From the NCBI GenBank assembly GCA_013396525.1, contig VWYX01000364.1:163730-227729 (forward strand): DNA of 64,000 nt. Direction: 5' to 3'. The notes below the pieces were generated by a model. It was given only the letters and a program-made list of their open reading frames with translations. It did not search any database and was not told the origin of the DNA. The translations under genes and the position numbers were made by a program. Source of the DNA: Chaetorhynchus papuensis (lineage: Eukaryota > Chordata > Aves > Passeriformes > Rhipiduridae). Of this stretch, positions 36,341-50,315 are shown one piece after another (within the stretch, counting starts at the first letter, position 1; each line of letters opens with the position of its first letter).

Positions 36341-37194
36341 GAACGGTTAAGGTTCTGGATAAAAAGGGCTGTGCCAGTACTGTATGGTGAACGTAGAAGT
36401 AACATGCCAAGGGACACTACAGGTGGAAATACTCAAAGGATGACATTTGGGACTAATCTTTATTTTCTATTTTTTCTGCCACCAAAAATCAAAACGTATC
36501 AATGAAATTTGCAGCTGATATTAAAGGAGCCACTGTTAACATTAGAGAGTATCAGAATATCACAATGATCATCTTGAATGCTGGGGTAGTAGAAGTGGGA
36601 TTATATTCAATACTGAAAAGGCATTGAGACCAAAGGATTTCTTTCATGAGATGAGACCTTGTTGGGGAATGGGATGAAAAAAAAGATGAAAAGAGATGAA
36701 TACTTATCTATCTGATACGTCACTTAAGCATCAGGGAATAGCAGCATCAGAAGGAAGCATGAGGTGTTTGGGGTTTGTTGTTGGGGCGGGGTTGGCTTTT
36801 TTTTTTTAGGTCAGCAGACAAATGGAAACTGAAAAGAATTTTGGGTCACTCAAAAGTAAGTACTTAATGAAAGTTCCTCTAAAATGTATTTAATCAAATG
36901 ACACCTCATATTTGTTTCGTTCTGCTTTTTTTAAACTACTTCATTAAATAATTAAGCATAGATGAATATACTATAAAAATATAATCATAAAAATCAATAT
37001 ATCAGGCTGTTGACACTGTATTTTTTAACACTGGTGAGGTCAAAAGACTTCATAAATTGTGAGAAGAACTAATGAATAATTTTTTAAAAAGTATTTCTGT
37101 TCCGAAAGCCCTCCACAAGGTTCCACTAAAATGATTCAAAGTGTGTGGGTGTTCAGCCTCTTTCTAAGCTACACCTACCAGTTTTTATATGAAT

Positions 37195-37445
37195 TACAGA
37201 ATCACACAAGTTGGAGGGAAGCTCCAGAAAACTTCCTCCAGCTCACAGCATATCCCATGAGATCAGGCTTCTTGGGGTCTCATGCACCTGAGTTTTGAGT
37301 ATCTCCAAGGATGGAAACTGCACAACCTCCCTGGTCAACCTGTTCTGGTGTTCCATCGTTCTAACAGGGAAAATCTCCATTCCTATGTTCAGTCAGAATT
37401 TCTCACATTCCAATTTCTGCCCCTTGTCTCTCATCTAATCCCTAT
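37195..37445 (-). mobile_element. CR1 LINE 3' end fragment
   Basis: Reading on the plus strand gives the reversed CR1 end: ttacagaatcacacaagttg, ctccaaggatggaaactgca, caacctccctggtcaacctg, ttctgcccctt-like. It is diverged and 5'-truncated, with no coding capacity. Confidence 0.93.
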
Positions 37446-40400
37446 GAAGTGTGTAAGTTAAATACAAGAAAGCTCCTATACTGAACTAAAAATTTCATTA
37501 GAGCTGATCATGATTATTAATGATATTGAATGATGATACTGACTTTTAAATTCTTCTTATTAATTCCTGCATGATGTTAAAACATTTATTTTTGAACAGG
37601 AAATTTTTCATTGTTTAAAAGCATGTTAAAGTAGAATTATGTGTGACAATGTAAAATAACATAAGGTTAAAAGTTTCAATTGTTTTGTAATTATCTGTAA
37701 AGTAATTTTTGCACTACTGAGTTTATATTTGTAATTTTGGCTGAAATGTTTAGTTTTAAACAAGTACACAAGAAAATCAAGCAGATCAAAGAACTTCTGT
37801 AATTTGCTAAATCTTCACTTACAGGTGAATAAAAAGTTCTCACAGAAATGTGTTGGGTTGGCCATTTTAAACCCTGAAGCGGGTGGGGAAAATCTGTCTC
37901 CCATTCAGGTGTAGGTAATCCAGGAAGATTTCATTCACAGATGATATTCTCTGAGGTAATCTCCTGTAATAGTCTCGTAATAGCACCTGTGTGCATCTAT
38001 GTTATTTTTCTTTTTAACTTAAAGTGTTTTGGAAAAATACTGAGAATTATTTTTTTTTAGCCATGAAATGTTGTCATGTCTCAGCAGAAAAATGACAGAA
38101 ATGGAGCTCATGAAGAATTAATCTAGATCATTTTACTGTGATTGAATTCTTATTAATAAAGAAGAAAATAATAGTGAGAGCTTTGAGTCACTTTGAGTGA
38201 CAGCTATTAAAAGTCAGATGTGTTTTATTTTCTTTTAGATTCTCGTTGAATTTAGATTTCTCGTGAAGAAAACTGAGGGATGAGGAGGAAAGGAAAGAAA
38301 AGCAACCTTTGTAGTATACTTTTACCAAAGGAATGTTGGGAATCAAATTCTGTATTTGCATGCTTATAGAGATGCACAGGATATCTGCAAATATATCGAG
38401 CATTTTCTTTAGCTGGTGTTTGCAAATAATATTTTTTGGCCATTGTACATTGTATAAAGGAATAAGAGCGTAGCTCAAATAGTAAGTCTATAGGAATGCT
38501 TCAGTGTGTATCTTGGCATAAGAATTGGCTTCCAGCTAAGCCTTTTGTTATCATCTGCAAGCTTAGATAGAGGAAGATCTGACATTTGATTTTAGAATAC
38601 TAATTCATTTTCCTTTCTTTTCTCTAAGGTATATCATATTTCTTTAATAAAAAAGAAACATCTCCCTAAGAGAAGACACTGATATTATGATAAAGGAGCA
38701 TAATAGAAGCCATAAGGACTAAGACAGTGTTTGCATTAATTTCTCATCTGCTTGCAAATATTATTTAATATCAATTTTTACTTCAATGTGGCTGTTTTGT
38801 TGTGGCTATGACAAATCAGATACTTCCTATTCAAGCCACAGTGCTCCTGGCTCTCTTCAACTCCTGAGCTTATGCTGTAAAGCCACTGAGGAACTAAAAT
38901 AAAACTGGAGCCTGTAAAAATTCTGAACACAGTGCATCCTGCCTCTTGAATTTGTCTGTAAACACTGCTTTGGTTAGGTCAACAGACAGCCTGGCTGCTG
39001 CCCAGGCTTACAGAGCTTCTTCAATCAGACTGCAAAGAAAGGCTACAGAAGGGTGTGGTGGTTAAGGCAATACATCATTGGTAGGGGGACAAAGAGAAAG
39101 TAAAATTGCCAGCGGACATGCTGGGAGAGAGGAAGACAGTATTGCAGAAAAAAGGAAGATCTTATTTCAGTCCTGGGAAAATCTGGAAGAAGAAATTACA
39201 GGAGAAAATCGAATCTTTACTGTAAATTTATCAAGGTGTTAGTGTCATATAAGGATTGTTTCTGAGCCTCTTGATTTTTATACATTGTTAGTTTAAAATA
39301 CTGAATTGCTCTGCTAGAACTTCACAAGCTCTTATATATACTTCAGAGATGTATGAACACACAATTTGATCATCTGAACTTTGACACTAGTTTTCTCAGG
39401 TACTTTCTGTAACTTTTTGATTGCAGTGTCCTGTCACCAAGAATATTGAGCCTTGACTTGGAACAAAGCTTTTGACTGCTGCCATTCAGTCATAAGTTAC
39501 TGAGCATGCCATTCCTTCATTTTCTTAACTGAATTTAGAGGCAGTGGGACCTGGGTCCAGGTCCTTTTCTTGAAAGGAGTTCGTATTTCTGATCTTAGCC
39601 ATGCCCAGCACAATGGGGCCAGAGGTCTATCTAACACACTCTATGAAGGTTTGTAACATATATTACAAAGTGAGAAAATGTAGGTAATATAGCCAGCAGC
39701 AAACCCAGAAAATTTTAAGAAAGTAACATGGGATTCACAGAGCTCCCTGAGCAATGAAAAGCAGCATATCAGCTTTCCACAGAAAAAATGGTAGGGGTAG
39801 GTGTTGATTAAATTTGAAAATCAATGCTCTTTTCTGACAAAACATTAATTTTTAATGGCTGGTAGTATCAGCTGTAGGCAACTCCCCGATCTCATAAAGA
39901 CAACTCTTATATTTCACAGATGCTGAAATCTAAATCTAAATTTCATCTCAGTCTGGAGCAATGCTTTAATGAAAGAAACCTAAAATCCTTCCTTTAGCTG
40001 CTGCTTTCCACTGCGAGTGGCCAGGTGTAATTTTTTCTCCTACAATGATGAGATAATTTTGAAAATGCTTGTTGAGAGATACAAAATAGGTAGATTTTTT
40101 TGGAGGACATTAACGGAGAATTCAACACTGAAGTCTGTGATTATACACACTAGCCACTTGACCATTCTTGTGACTTTTCTTTGAATTGCTTCTATTTCTC
40201 TAGCAAGTTAAGTAAATTAAACATTTAATTTCTGTTTCTGTTCATACACATCAAACTTTCAAACCCCCACTTTGCAACTGAAGCAGGGTTAATTAGCCCA
40301 CCCTGAAGTTCAAATACCCTCATTAGCATGAGGTACACTAGCTATCAAGTATTACCAAATAATGATCCCATCAAGAAAATTTGTGATACTACAAAGTGAA

Positions 40401-43400
40401 AGAAGCAGAATTTTCTGAATGTTTTGTTCACAAGAACTTACATGTTAACGAGCACAGACTTATGTCTGACAAGGACCTTTAAAGGAAATAGGAGAATCAC
40501 ATCAAATTCAGAGATACGCTTTTGATGTCTGTTTTGCTGTATTTCTGGTAAATTAGAAAGTCTGTGCATACCGCTTTGACTATTCCGATAACCTGAATTT
40601 TGAAGCAATTGGCCTGAATTTCCACAATTGTTTCCGTTTTTGTTATTTGCTTATTGTGTACCACATAATTGGTTTTCATTTCTTCGTAAAACTGACGTCT
40701 TTTATGTGATGAAGTTCACCTGTGAACTGACTAGTTTTGAACATACTAGAGAAATAGGCCCATCATCTTGCAGGGGAAAGTTTCAAATTACCTTCAATCA
40801 TGGGAATGTGTTTACAAAGAGTATTTAGAGGGGCTTTGTTTTGGAGTAAAATGGTGTTTCACCCCCTGCAACAGCCAACCATATCACTTCCACCACGGTT
40901 TAGGATTTTAACCTAAAACCTAAAATGCTTCAAATACTAAAAATGTGCCTTTTTATGAGTGCATCGCACATGAAGAAAAAGAAAATTCTCAACATTTTCC
41001 CAGTACATTAAAAAACATACTTGCCAGAGCCATTCATGCAATGATGAGTATCAGAATTACTACCAAGATAAAGATTTTTAAAAAATCTTTTTTGATCTTA
41101 AGATTTTTATTTTGTTTGAATTCCTTTTCTTTCATTTTTACTTCCAAATTCCGTTCTTATAGGATAGTCTATTTTTCCATTTTAGCCTTTTACTATGCGA
41201 ACATAAAAATACTCCTTTATCATAGGAATAACTGTCTACTGATTACAGAAAAGACTAGTATGAAAGGCTGTGTCAAGTCCATTTACATAATTTGTTTTGT
41301 AATGGACTTGATATAAGGTGTTTTAGAAAATGAAGGAAGAAGAAATGATGGGTCAAGCTTAATTAATTTTGAAATGAATCCATAAGAAACATGATCTTTT
41401 TCCCTAGAGGAGAAAGGCAAGTTATTTGCTACTCAGTTAATCCCTTCCTGTTGAAAGCATCACCGATCATGAAAACTCACAGATCACCTCGCCAAAGGAT
41501 TTCTCTTCCCCATCAGTGACAAAAAGCTGGACCTTCAAAGCATGAGGATTACTTCAACAGATTTTTTCTTAAGTTTCCTAATGTTATGATAGGCTTTTCA
41601 GCTCATTCTAGCTAGCACGTCTGCTTTGCTTCTTTTTTCCCTCTCCAAGGAGTGTCTAAAGCCCACAATCTGTTAGGTGTTTTAAAGCTCAGCTTTCTTA
41701 TATGAGTCTTATACTTTCCACAGAAGCTGGAAGATGCTGCATGAAAAGGGTGCCTGTAGCAGTTATTTTCCACTTGCACATTAATCTACAACAGACTATG
41801 GAATTTAAGAGAATGAGGTTTCTGTCATATGTTCCTAACTCACTTTTCTTCACTGTATTCAACAGATTTCAGCAGGCAGTGTTAGCTTTAATGGTTGTTT
41901 AATTTATTTAGTGGATATCTAGCGTAATTTCTCTTGAATTTGAAAGCAGAAAATACTTTCTGTTAGTTTTTCTGTAAGTCAAGTTTATGTGATGCATGCT
42001 CAGACACCTAGTCCTTCCTGCTTCTTATGACTTCCTAACTCCACCATTACCTTAATGGGAAAATTATGTGACTGTAACTCCTTTGATTAGCATTTTTAGT
42101 TTAGACTGCCAGCCCAGTTACACTAAGGATATTATTTCCTTCTCCAGAGGACAGTTTTCTGAGCAACACCTCCTGGGCAATCACTTTGGGAACATGTGAT
42201 GCCAACAGTCTTTTTTGGAACAAACTCTTCAAGGCTTCTGTGGTTTGGAAAGGGAAAAATCAAAACACAGTCCCTGAAAAATGCCCTGACAGAGATTTGT
42301 TTAAGTGTCTTTTCTTTGACACATTATGGAGAGCTTCATGCCAACTTTTGCCAAGGTGTCAGCTATTTCTGCCTTAACTCCCATGACTATTAACAGGTCT
42401 ACAGTTACATTCTACAATTACACCCAGCACTTAGAAAGCCACGCACAAACCCCAGATATGTGCCCCATGCTGAGCACTTCCAAAGGGCAGGTCTAGCAGT
42501 TTTTAAAACATTAGGCCACTTATCTGAAGATGAAACTAAGAAGAATTTGGAAACAAGGAGAAATGAAAATCATTCTAGCCCTAGAATGCTGTCAGAATTT
42601 TAAAAATATGGTTTATTGGCAGCTATATCCGCAATGCCATGCTTTATTGTTCTAATTTATATGTGCTATTTAGCCAGTATTTACTACTTTACCTATTTAC
42701 AACATTCAGTGGATTGTTTTATAAGCCATAGTAAGACTAGACATAGTATAGATTTATTGCTGCTAAAATATGTCATGATAATGCTCCAATCTACCGTACA
42801 ACTGACAGGTAAGGCTGATTAATCCATCATCCTCTACCATAACCAGTTTCAGAAATTTATTATTTTTATTTTTTTAATGACCTTCATAAGTCATCTCTGT
42901 GTGGTGTCTTCAGATGCTGAAAATACAGATCTTCAATCCATATGCTGAAATCTGAAGGAAGGAGAAAAATAAGGTGGGGGCGGGGACAGGGAGACCTTAA
43001 CAGACTACTCAAAACCAGTCCCAATTCACAATTAACAAACAATTCTGAATGTCTTCTTGCAAATTAATAAGCTGCTAGCATCAAGTAATGTAAACTTAAC
43101 AGCATTTGTGCAAGAATGATTGTGGTGAGTTCGTACTGAGTATTTTTCTTGTTTTTTCATAGTCCTAACTTCTCTGTGCCTCAGCTCACTCACCTGTAAA
43201 ATAATAAATCTTGGCTATTTCACAGGGATGTTCTGAGACTTAATTGATTACACTCATTAAAGGACTGTAGTTATTACATTGTGACACAGAAAATGTCACA
43301 GTTTAATTGGTATGAAATGTCTAAATAGCTATACATGGGAAGAGATATGTCTCTTGAAAGCACTTTTACCTTTCATTGCAGGAGTAATTTGAAAAGCAGA

Positions 43401-43984
43401 AAGAAGTAGAAATTAAAAATAAATCACTATAATGTTTCCTTTGCTGCTAATTTTGCAAGACTTGTTTTAAGTGGGAATGTGTAGACTTTGGGAACCAGAG
43501 ACAAAACAAAAGACAGCATAGTGTGTTCAGCCTAGAAAGAGGGTCTGGAACTCAACTCCTGAAGGCATCCTGTTAACCTACCACCTACTGTGATATAGCA
43601 GCTGAATCCTTTGGAAAGCTATAGCTCTGGCACTAGAAATAGTGTCTTTGTACTGAGCATATTTTTTGAGACCTTTTTTTGATTCAGAACCAAGGCAAAG
43701 TGTATTTGTCATTGCCTGGGGAACTGCAAGCATGTGGCTCCTCTGAAGGCTTTTAGTACATTTCTGCTTGAAATTTTGGTAGACTTGCAGTCCCAAGTGA
43801 TTTTTGGAATGCTTAGGAGGAAAATTGCTTTTCATTCTTTCAAGTAGTTTGGATATAGCAGCTACTCTCAACTCAATTAGTATTTATTACTTAAAACACT
43901 CCCTGCAGCTATCCTACAGGAGAAAATTAACATCTGGTTAAGAAATTTGCAATTCCTTGATACAGAGGGAAATATATGTATCTA
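37446..43984. other. Intron stretch without recognised genes
   Basis: AT-rich intron. The longest open frame (40945-41316, 123 codons) has no recognisable motif and is in very AT-rich sequence. A 21-bp palindrome lies at 41070-41090. No RNA gene was recognised. Confidence 0.55.
41070..41090. repeat. Perfect 21-bp AT-rich palindrome
   Basis: Arms AAAGATTTTT and AAAAATCTTT flank a central A. In such AT-rich sequence this can arise by chance. Confidence 0.7.
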
Positions 43985-44034
43985 TACACACACACAGACA
44001 CAGACACACAGACACACAGACACACACACACACA
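43985..44034. repeat. (CA)n microsatellite with CAGA interruptions
   Basis: About 50 bp of CA units broken at near-regular spacing by GA (cacagacacagacacacaga), ending in a pure (CA) run. It lies directly before a 5'-truncated CR1. Confidence 0.95.
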
Positions 44035-44044
44035 TTGAAGAAAT

Positions 44045-44766
44045 GTAAATTCCTGTCTCTGGGGAATAACAACAACATTCACTGGTATATACAGCTGGAC
44101 ACTCACCTGGAAAGCAACCTGAACATGAGCCAGAAATGTGCCCTTGTTGCAAAGAAGGTTAATGGTACCTTGGGCTGTGTTTGTCAGACAAAATATTGCC
44201 AGCAGGTTGGTGAAGGTGATCATTCCCCTCTACTCCGCTCTTGCAAGACCAAAGCTGGATACTGTGTCCAGTTCTGGGCTCCTTGGAACAACACAAACAT
44301 GGAACTACTGGAAAGAGTTCAGTTAAGAGGGCCAAAAAGGAGTTTAAGGGAGAGAAGCACCTCTCCTATGAGGAAAGGCTGTGAGAGCTGGGACTGTTTA
44401 GCCTGGAGAAGAGAAGGCTCAGGGGCAATCTAACTCATGACTGTAAATGCCTGAAGGGAGTGTGCCAAGAGAACAGAGCCAGGCTACTTCCAGTGGTGCC
44501 CAGTGACAGGACAATAGTGAGCAGGCACAAACTGACACACAGGGAGTTTCCCCTGAATTTCAGGAAACATGTTTTCCACTGTGAGGGGTGATGGAGCACT
44601 GGTACAGGTTACCAAGAGAGGTCATGGAGTCTCAGTTCTTGGGGAGATTCAAAAGCTGTCTGGGAATGTTCCTGCACAACACACTTACAGTGGCCCTGCT
44701 TGAGCAGAGGGGTTGGACCAGATACCTCTAGGGGTGCCTTCCAACCTCAACAATTCTGTGATTTTT
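44045..44766 (+). mobile_element. CR1 LINE, 5'-truncated, degenerate
   Basis: It starts in ctgtctctggggaataacaa and proceeds through the CR1 ORF2 C-terminal segment (gaacatgagccagaaatgtg; ttgttgcaaagaaggttaat; gtgtccagttctgggctcct; agcctggagaagagaaggct) to the 3' end with gccttccaacctcaacaatt and ctgtgattttt. Stops and frameshifts break the frame. The 158-codon plus-strand frame 43957-44433 is the microsatellite plus CR1 read in a mixed frame, not a gene. Confidence 0.94.
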
Positions 44767-47700
44767 ATCAATGTAGAGTTTATGAAAAGTCTGCAGTTTT
44801 TAGATGGTTTAAATCCTGAAAGTTTTTGCAGCCACAATGTCTACTGAGGAGAATTTGGCTTTTCTGCCTAATGCAACCACCCTTCACCAATACACGTTTG
44901 TTCAGTAGATGGAAATGTTTACTGAGATCACCCAAAAGGTGAATTAGACTCAAATGGGTTTATCTAAGCTGTAGTGCTTCACACATTCTGCTAGCCCATT
45001 GCATGCTGCATTAGCTGCTTTCTGCCTTATTACTCTATGAAGTTCTAAATGTTTTGTGAGAGAATTGGCTTTCCACATCTGATACCTCTGCTGCTGAAAT
45101 TAGTGTTAATGGATGAACTAACAACCAGTTTTAAAGAGAGGGGATAAAGTAGAAACGTCTCATGAACAGTAATATACCTTTTCCCTTCCTGTCACAGCAA
45201 GCTAGAAGTGAGAAGTGCAGGCAAATGAACAAGAATGTGACCTGCTCTGGGGACTCTGAGCTGACATACAGTACTAACAGGTATCTATTATAAGCAAGGG
45301 AAATTTTCAGGCATCCATTCTTTAGAAAAAAATGGAAAAAATTTTAAACCTTATTTTTCAAGTATTTTGTTTGTTTAATTTCTCAGTGAATTTTCTGGGT
45401 ACCTGACTTGTCTCCTGCTTCCCACTTTTGCACTTTATGAACACTTCAGCTCAAAAGTTCTATGGCAGAGACATTCACTGAAGGGACACACTAGGCGTGT
45501 GGTGAACTCAACTAGCTAAAACAGTTCCTGGAGTCCCAGATGTTTTGCTTTATATGTAATTCCTGTGGCTCAGGTAGGATGATGGTAATCTGCATTGTCA
45601 TTTTGTTTCTGATGTTGATGTTGGCTGAAAATGATGTTGTGCCGTACAACACAGGCAGTTAAAAACAAGCATTCATGTACATGTCGAGGAAGCCTTTAGA
45701 TGATCCATTCTGAAGTGGATCTGATACAGAGACAAGCAGCTCCATACAGAAGTATGATATGAACTAAACTCACTCCTCGTAATGAAAGGGAGTTTAATTA
45801 TATTTTTCTATTTACTGTAAAATTGTAGACATCAGATTTATTTCAAACCAGTTTAAAAATAATGACATGACTGGATTTTTTCATGTGGAATACATTCATA
45901 CACACTGTACCTGATTTATATTGAGAAGTGTTTTTATGGTGCTTTCTAGCAAGGTAAATGGGTAAAGATCTGTGGCAATGAAGAACTGTACTGACTAGTT
46001 TGGCACTGAAATGACTACAAGGAAGAATAAATCTAGTGTTAATCAGGTAACAAATATCAAAATGATGTTCCTTAATCATTTGTTGTGTTATGAAGAGGGA
46101 AGTTTTGAGAAGCCAGTAGCAATCACTGAAGAAGACTTTAATGTCTAACATTTAGCCAACAGTAAGAAATTAGGGATTTAGGATTTGAGATATCTGCAAA
46201 ATTATTTACAAAAGAGAAATGGGGACTTGGGTAGTACAGTGTGCAGCTGTGGTAAGTGAAATCTCTGGTTACAAACAAATTATTTCAAGACTAGTGTTTC
46301 AAATAGCTCACAGCTGAACCTAACCCAAGACTGGCAGCTGATGGCAGACCATGTAATACAATAATGAAAAAAAGACCACTATAGCAGCAGAGAGAATCAG
46401 AGGAAATCTACAGCTGTAACACATGTAAGAAAAGCCTCTGTTTTCTTTGAAATCTTCCTTTTGTGTCTGATACTACTCCTACCAAAGCTTCAGATTAAAA
46501 AAAAGAAATCTGTTGAGGTTTTTTTTCAGTTGCAACAGAAGCTTTTAGGTAGAAGGAACAGATTCAAACATACACAGGGGACAGGAGATTTCTAAACTAT
46601 ATAACAACAGCTTTCAAAATACGCAGTGTTTCCTCGAGGAGGAAAAGGTGTGTTTGGTGTGCCTGTAGGCAGCTGACCAAGGTCTTGCACATTGGAATGG
46701 GGGAATGTGTTGCAGTGGCACAACAACGGGGTGTCACCCCAGTACGTCCTGAAAGACTGCCTGAGTGCGATGGGTTATAAAAGATGCAACACCTGAGGAA
46801 GCAACATTAAGTAGGTAGAAAACTCAGGTGTACTCTGAAGAACTGGAAAGATGCCAGGGCAAAGAGACTATTTCTGAAAGTATTATGTGCTGGGAAAGGT
46901 GCTGAAATTAGCTGCATTGTGCACTCAAAAGGAAAGTTGAAGGGGGTAGGGGGCTGAAGTCAGCATCAACATCTATTTTGTGCCTGAAGAAGTTGACCTT
47001 AACAAAAATTTCAAGGAAAATTTTATGGTTTAGTAGTGGTCAGATGCGCCATCGCCTTTTACTTCATATACTAAGTGCCTGTGTTAAGAAGAAATTTTAA
47101 TGAACTCGGTCCCCAAACAGCAAACACCATTGGCAGTAGGATCTGATGAATTATTCAAGCAGGATAATCTTGGCAGAGCTGCGAGGCTCTGCCTTCAGAG
47201 GCACACTGTGTGTCCTGGGCGGAGGGGTGCTGCTGTCAAGGGTGTACTGTACAGCCTAGCCTGAAGTCACGGCACCTAATGACTGCGAAGCTTTAATCTT
47301 GGTGAAAAAGCAACTCTCTGGCCTACCTGGGAAGAGTGTCTATAAAAGAAGTGAGGGAGGTTTCAGATGCACTTCAGTTGTGGCACTTGTTGGAAAGGGT
47401 GTAAGGCAACCTTAAATCTCTTCTTTGCCTTTAGAGAGTCTTTAACATGGAGCCATTACTTCTAGATAGAACAGAGAATGCTTAGGGCAATACACTGAAA
47501 AATAAGAAATCCAGCAGAAGAATATGATGATTACTTCCAAAAAGCTGGTTTTGAGAATATTTGGCTTCTGGCTGAACAGAATTTATTAAGCTAATAACTC
47601 TTCTCCTGACTGGAACTGATCGAAACTGCCAGAAGCAGGACACCACTGTTGGGCAGTTTGGGATCAACTGAAGCATCAACTGGAGTTACAGCTCCTGCTA

Positions 47701-50263
47701 CAATGGATCTGACCAAAGATACATGGCCTTTGAAAGCTTTCTGCACAGTAATGTGAGTTTGTTTCTTTTCCCTGGGCTCTTGCAGCCACGTTTTCATGGC
47801 TTTTGCCTGCACTGCTGGGGAGTAAAGCATCACAGTGAATACATGGGGCAGCTAAGCTGTTCCTTTAGAGGCCTTGTGCTCATCTCGGACCCAAGGCCCC
47901 AGGGAACTGCTCTACCAGCTCACTCCTCAGAGAGTGACTTCTTAGCTTTGAATTTCAAACTCGGGATGACAATGATCTATAATGTATTGCTCACTCTGCT
48001 TTTAAAAAACAACAGGAAGGACAAAATGCCACAGCGAAATGAAACAAGGGAATGGCTAAGCCATGTTAACATGCTTGGGAAAAAACAAAGCCCAAGCAAA
48101 GCCATTGTCAGTGTCAGAGTTCCTTGGCTGTCACATTCAATCATACAAATCCCAGTGATGCTATGTCTGCAGCAGATGTGTTTTATTATTTACGATGGGC
48201 TGTGGGGAACTTGGCTTTTAGTTGATTTGTTTTGGTGCTACCATCTTTGTTCCCCTAGGCTGTTTCAGGTCTTCTGAGAGTCCTGATGCAGAGCTGGTCT
48301 TTTCTCAGATGTCCTTAAACTTCAAAAGTTACTTTTCTGTTCGTGTTGCTGAAACACTTTTTTTTTCAGTTGATACCATACTGAACGTATACTTTGAACG
48401 CAATATTGTATGTCATGTATTCTCTTAATAAAATCAGGCAGAGGGGTGAGCTTTCTGCTGTAAAATTTCCATATTGGGCTTTCAGGAAGAATGAACAAGC
48501 ATTCAGGACCAGGCAGTAATTTCCCAGAATTATGAAGAGCTGTGTTTGGTGTAAGAGTGATGAATTAGGCAGACTTTTAGACGGTTGGCAAAGGAAATAT
48601 TTTAAAAATTAGAGAGATCATCTCAGATCTACTTTTATTTAAAAATCTGTATATACACAAGTTTTCAGCAAGGACAAGAGGATGTAGCAGAGCATCATGA
48701 GAACAGATGATCAGCACTCGGCAGTTGTGAGGACAAGGCACCGTTACCTAGCAACTTCTCAGAGCTGTCTTTTATAAATCCATCCTGTCACGGATGTCAT
48801 GTATACACCACAGTTGGTCTTCACAGATTTTGCACTACTTAGTACTGTAAAATATATCTTCTGAGCAGTAGCATCCTTGGCAGGTATTAAATCATGCCAG
48901 TCCAGGTTGTTCTTGCCCTCCCTGCTCCCACAGCAAGGCGAGGGCTTTATGTTTTTTGCGTAAGTTACCAGAAGTTGCTTGAGTTCACACATGGGGCAGC
49001 ATTTGTTGGAGCTGTTGCTCAACCTCCTTCCTTCTTTCTTGTACAGACTGAGAAAGAATGGAGAATGATCTGTGTTGATTTCCATGGCTATAAGTTGCTC
49101 TCCATCTTTTGCAACAGACTATGGTCTGTAATTTTTTTCTTTCTGAGGTTAAGAACCCTTACTCTGGCTCAGTATTAAAATATGAAATGAATAAGTGGAG
49201 ATATTCTTAATTTTGACAAGTGCTGCTTTCCTACACCTCTATACAGTTCTCAGACAGATTATATGATTCTGGATAGACATTTTGGCTGTTACAGGATTAC
49301 AGATATTCAGCAAGACTGATCTAAGGCCTTAACTTTTCTTTTTAATATTTGCCTACTAAACACATTTATTTTGAGATAATGCAAGTACACCATTGTTTCC
49401 AATAGCATTTGGAGCTGGAATTTGGAAATTCCAATCTTTGTTTAATGTTTTACTCCTTGCCAGTATTTTGAGGTGTACGCTGTAATACTGTAAAAGGGGA
49501 CTTGGACACATTATCCTAAATATTACACAGAAAAAATACTGTGCTGATTCCTGCATTACCCTTTTAAATTACTTACCCTTCTTTGTTATAAGCAGAGGGA
49601 GTGCAGCAACTCTTGCTTCAGTAAGTAATTATCTCTAATTTGATATGTTATGAGCTGGACTATTTCTCTTGGATTCTGTTACAGTATAAGTAGCTCAACA
49701 AGCCAAGCTTTCTCTACAGCTCCTAGAAGCTGACAGACATCACATCTCAAAAAAAAGATTATATTAAAAAAGAATTTCATGTTTTGAAATGACCAAATGC
49801 AGTAGTAAAATATCGTTGCTTAGACTTCCTCATTGTTACTTTAAGTGACTTGATATTAACTTGTAAACTATCAGAGATGCTGAGAGGACTGAGTTCCCAT
49901 TCTGGCTCTATTTTGTGAGTTTTCAGCATTCTTTCTATGGGAGAAAATGTCACTGGAAATTGTCACTATCTCTAAGAATGCTGTAAAGAAATTTTAAGAC
50001 ACAAGCCTGTCACAACAGTGGTGAATTCAACTTTAAACATGTTATTGACAAAGAATTGTTGTTTTGGTTTTTTTTTTGATTTCTGTCTGTAATAGAAAAA
50101 GCAATGACTAATGACAGAAGAGATTCTGCTCTGTCTTTTCCTTTACCCATCTTGTCTTTGTGTCAAGATCTTGATAAACTCAAAAAAACAGCCTGAAAAA
50201 AGTGGGATGTGATTCAGTTAAAGACACATTCAAGTTCTCCACTCAACAGTAATAGTTTACAGT
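44767..50263. other. Intron stretch without recognised genes
   Basis: No repeat family recognised. It includes the longest non-repeat open frame of the window (47723-48277, 184 codons), which has no known motif. It also has an overlapping minus-strand frame (47591-47833), which contains VRSIVAGAVTPVDASVDPKL and cannot be assigned. Confidence 0.5.
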
Positions 50264-50315
50264 ATTCCTGTCCTGTATATATATACTGAATGTGTATATA
50301 TACAGGGCAGGGAAT
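50264..50315. repeat. Strong short hairpin (about 22-bp inverted repeat)
   Basis: The left arm 50264-50285 (attcctgtcctgtatatata...) and the right arm 50293-50315 (tgtatatatacagggcaggg...) are near-perfect reverse complements, with about two mismatches and one bulge, around a 7-base loop ctgaatg. As RNA on either strand this would fold into a stable stem of roughly pre-miRNA stem length. No known miRNA is recognised. Confidence 0.7.

Noticed and set aside
43957..44433. 158-codon plus-strand open frame
   Set aside because: It starts in the CA microsatellite and continues through CR1 sequence; it is a repeat artefact.
47591..47833. Minus-strand frame with VRSIVAGAVTPVDASVDPKL, possibly a gene relic
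   Set aside because: It looked protein-like at first, but I could not match it to a family and it ends without splice signals. Kept only as a remark in the intron entry.
47723..48277. 184-codon plus-strand open frame, the longest outside repeats
   Set aside because: No recognisable domain, no sensible splice or promoter context, and it lies inside an intron on the strand opposite the host gene. An open frame of this length can occur by chance in 64 kb read in six frames.
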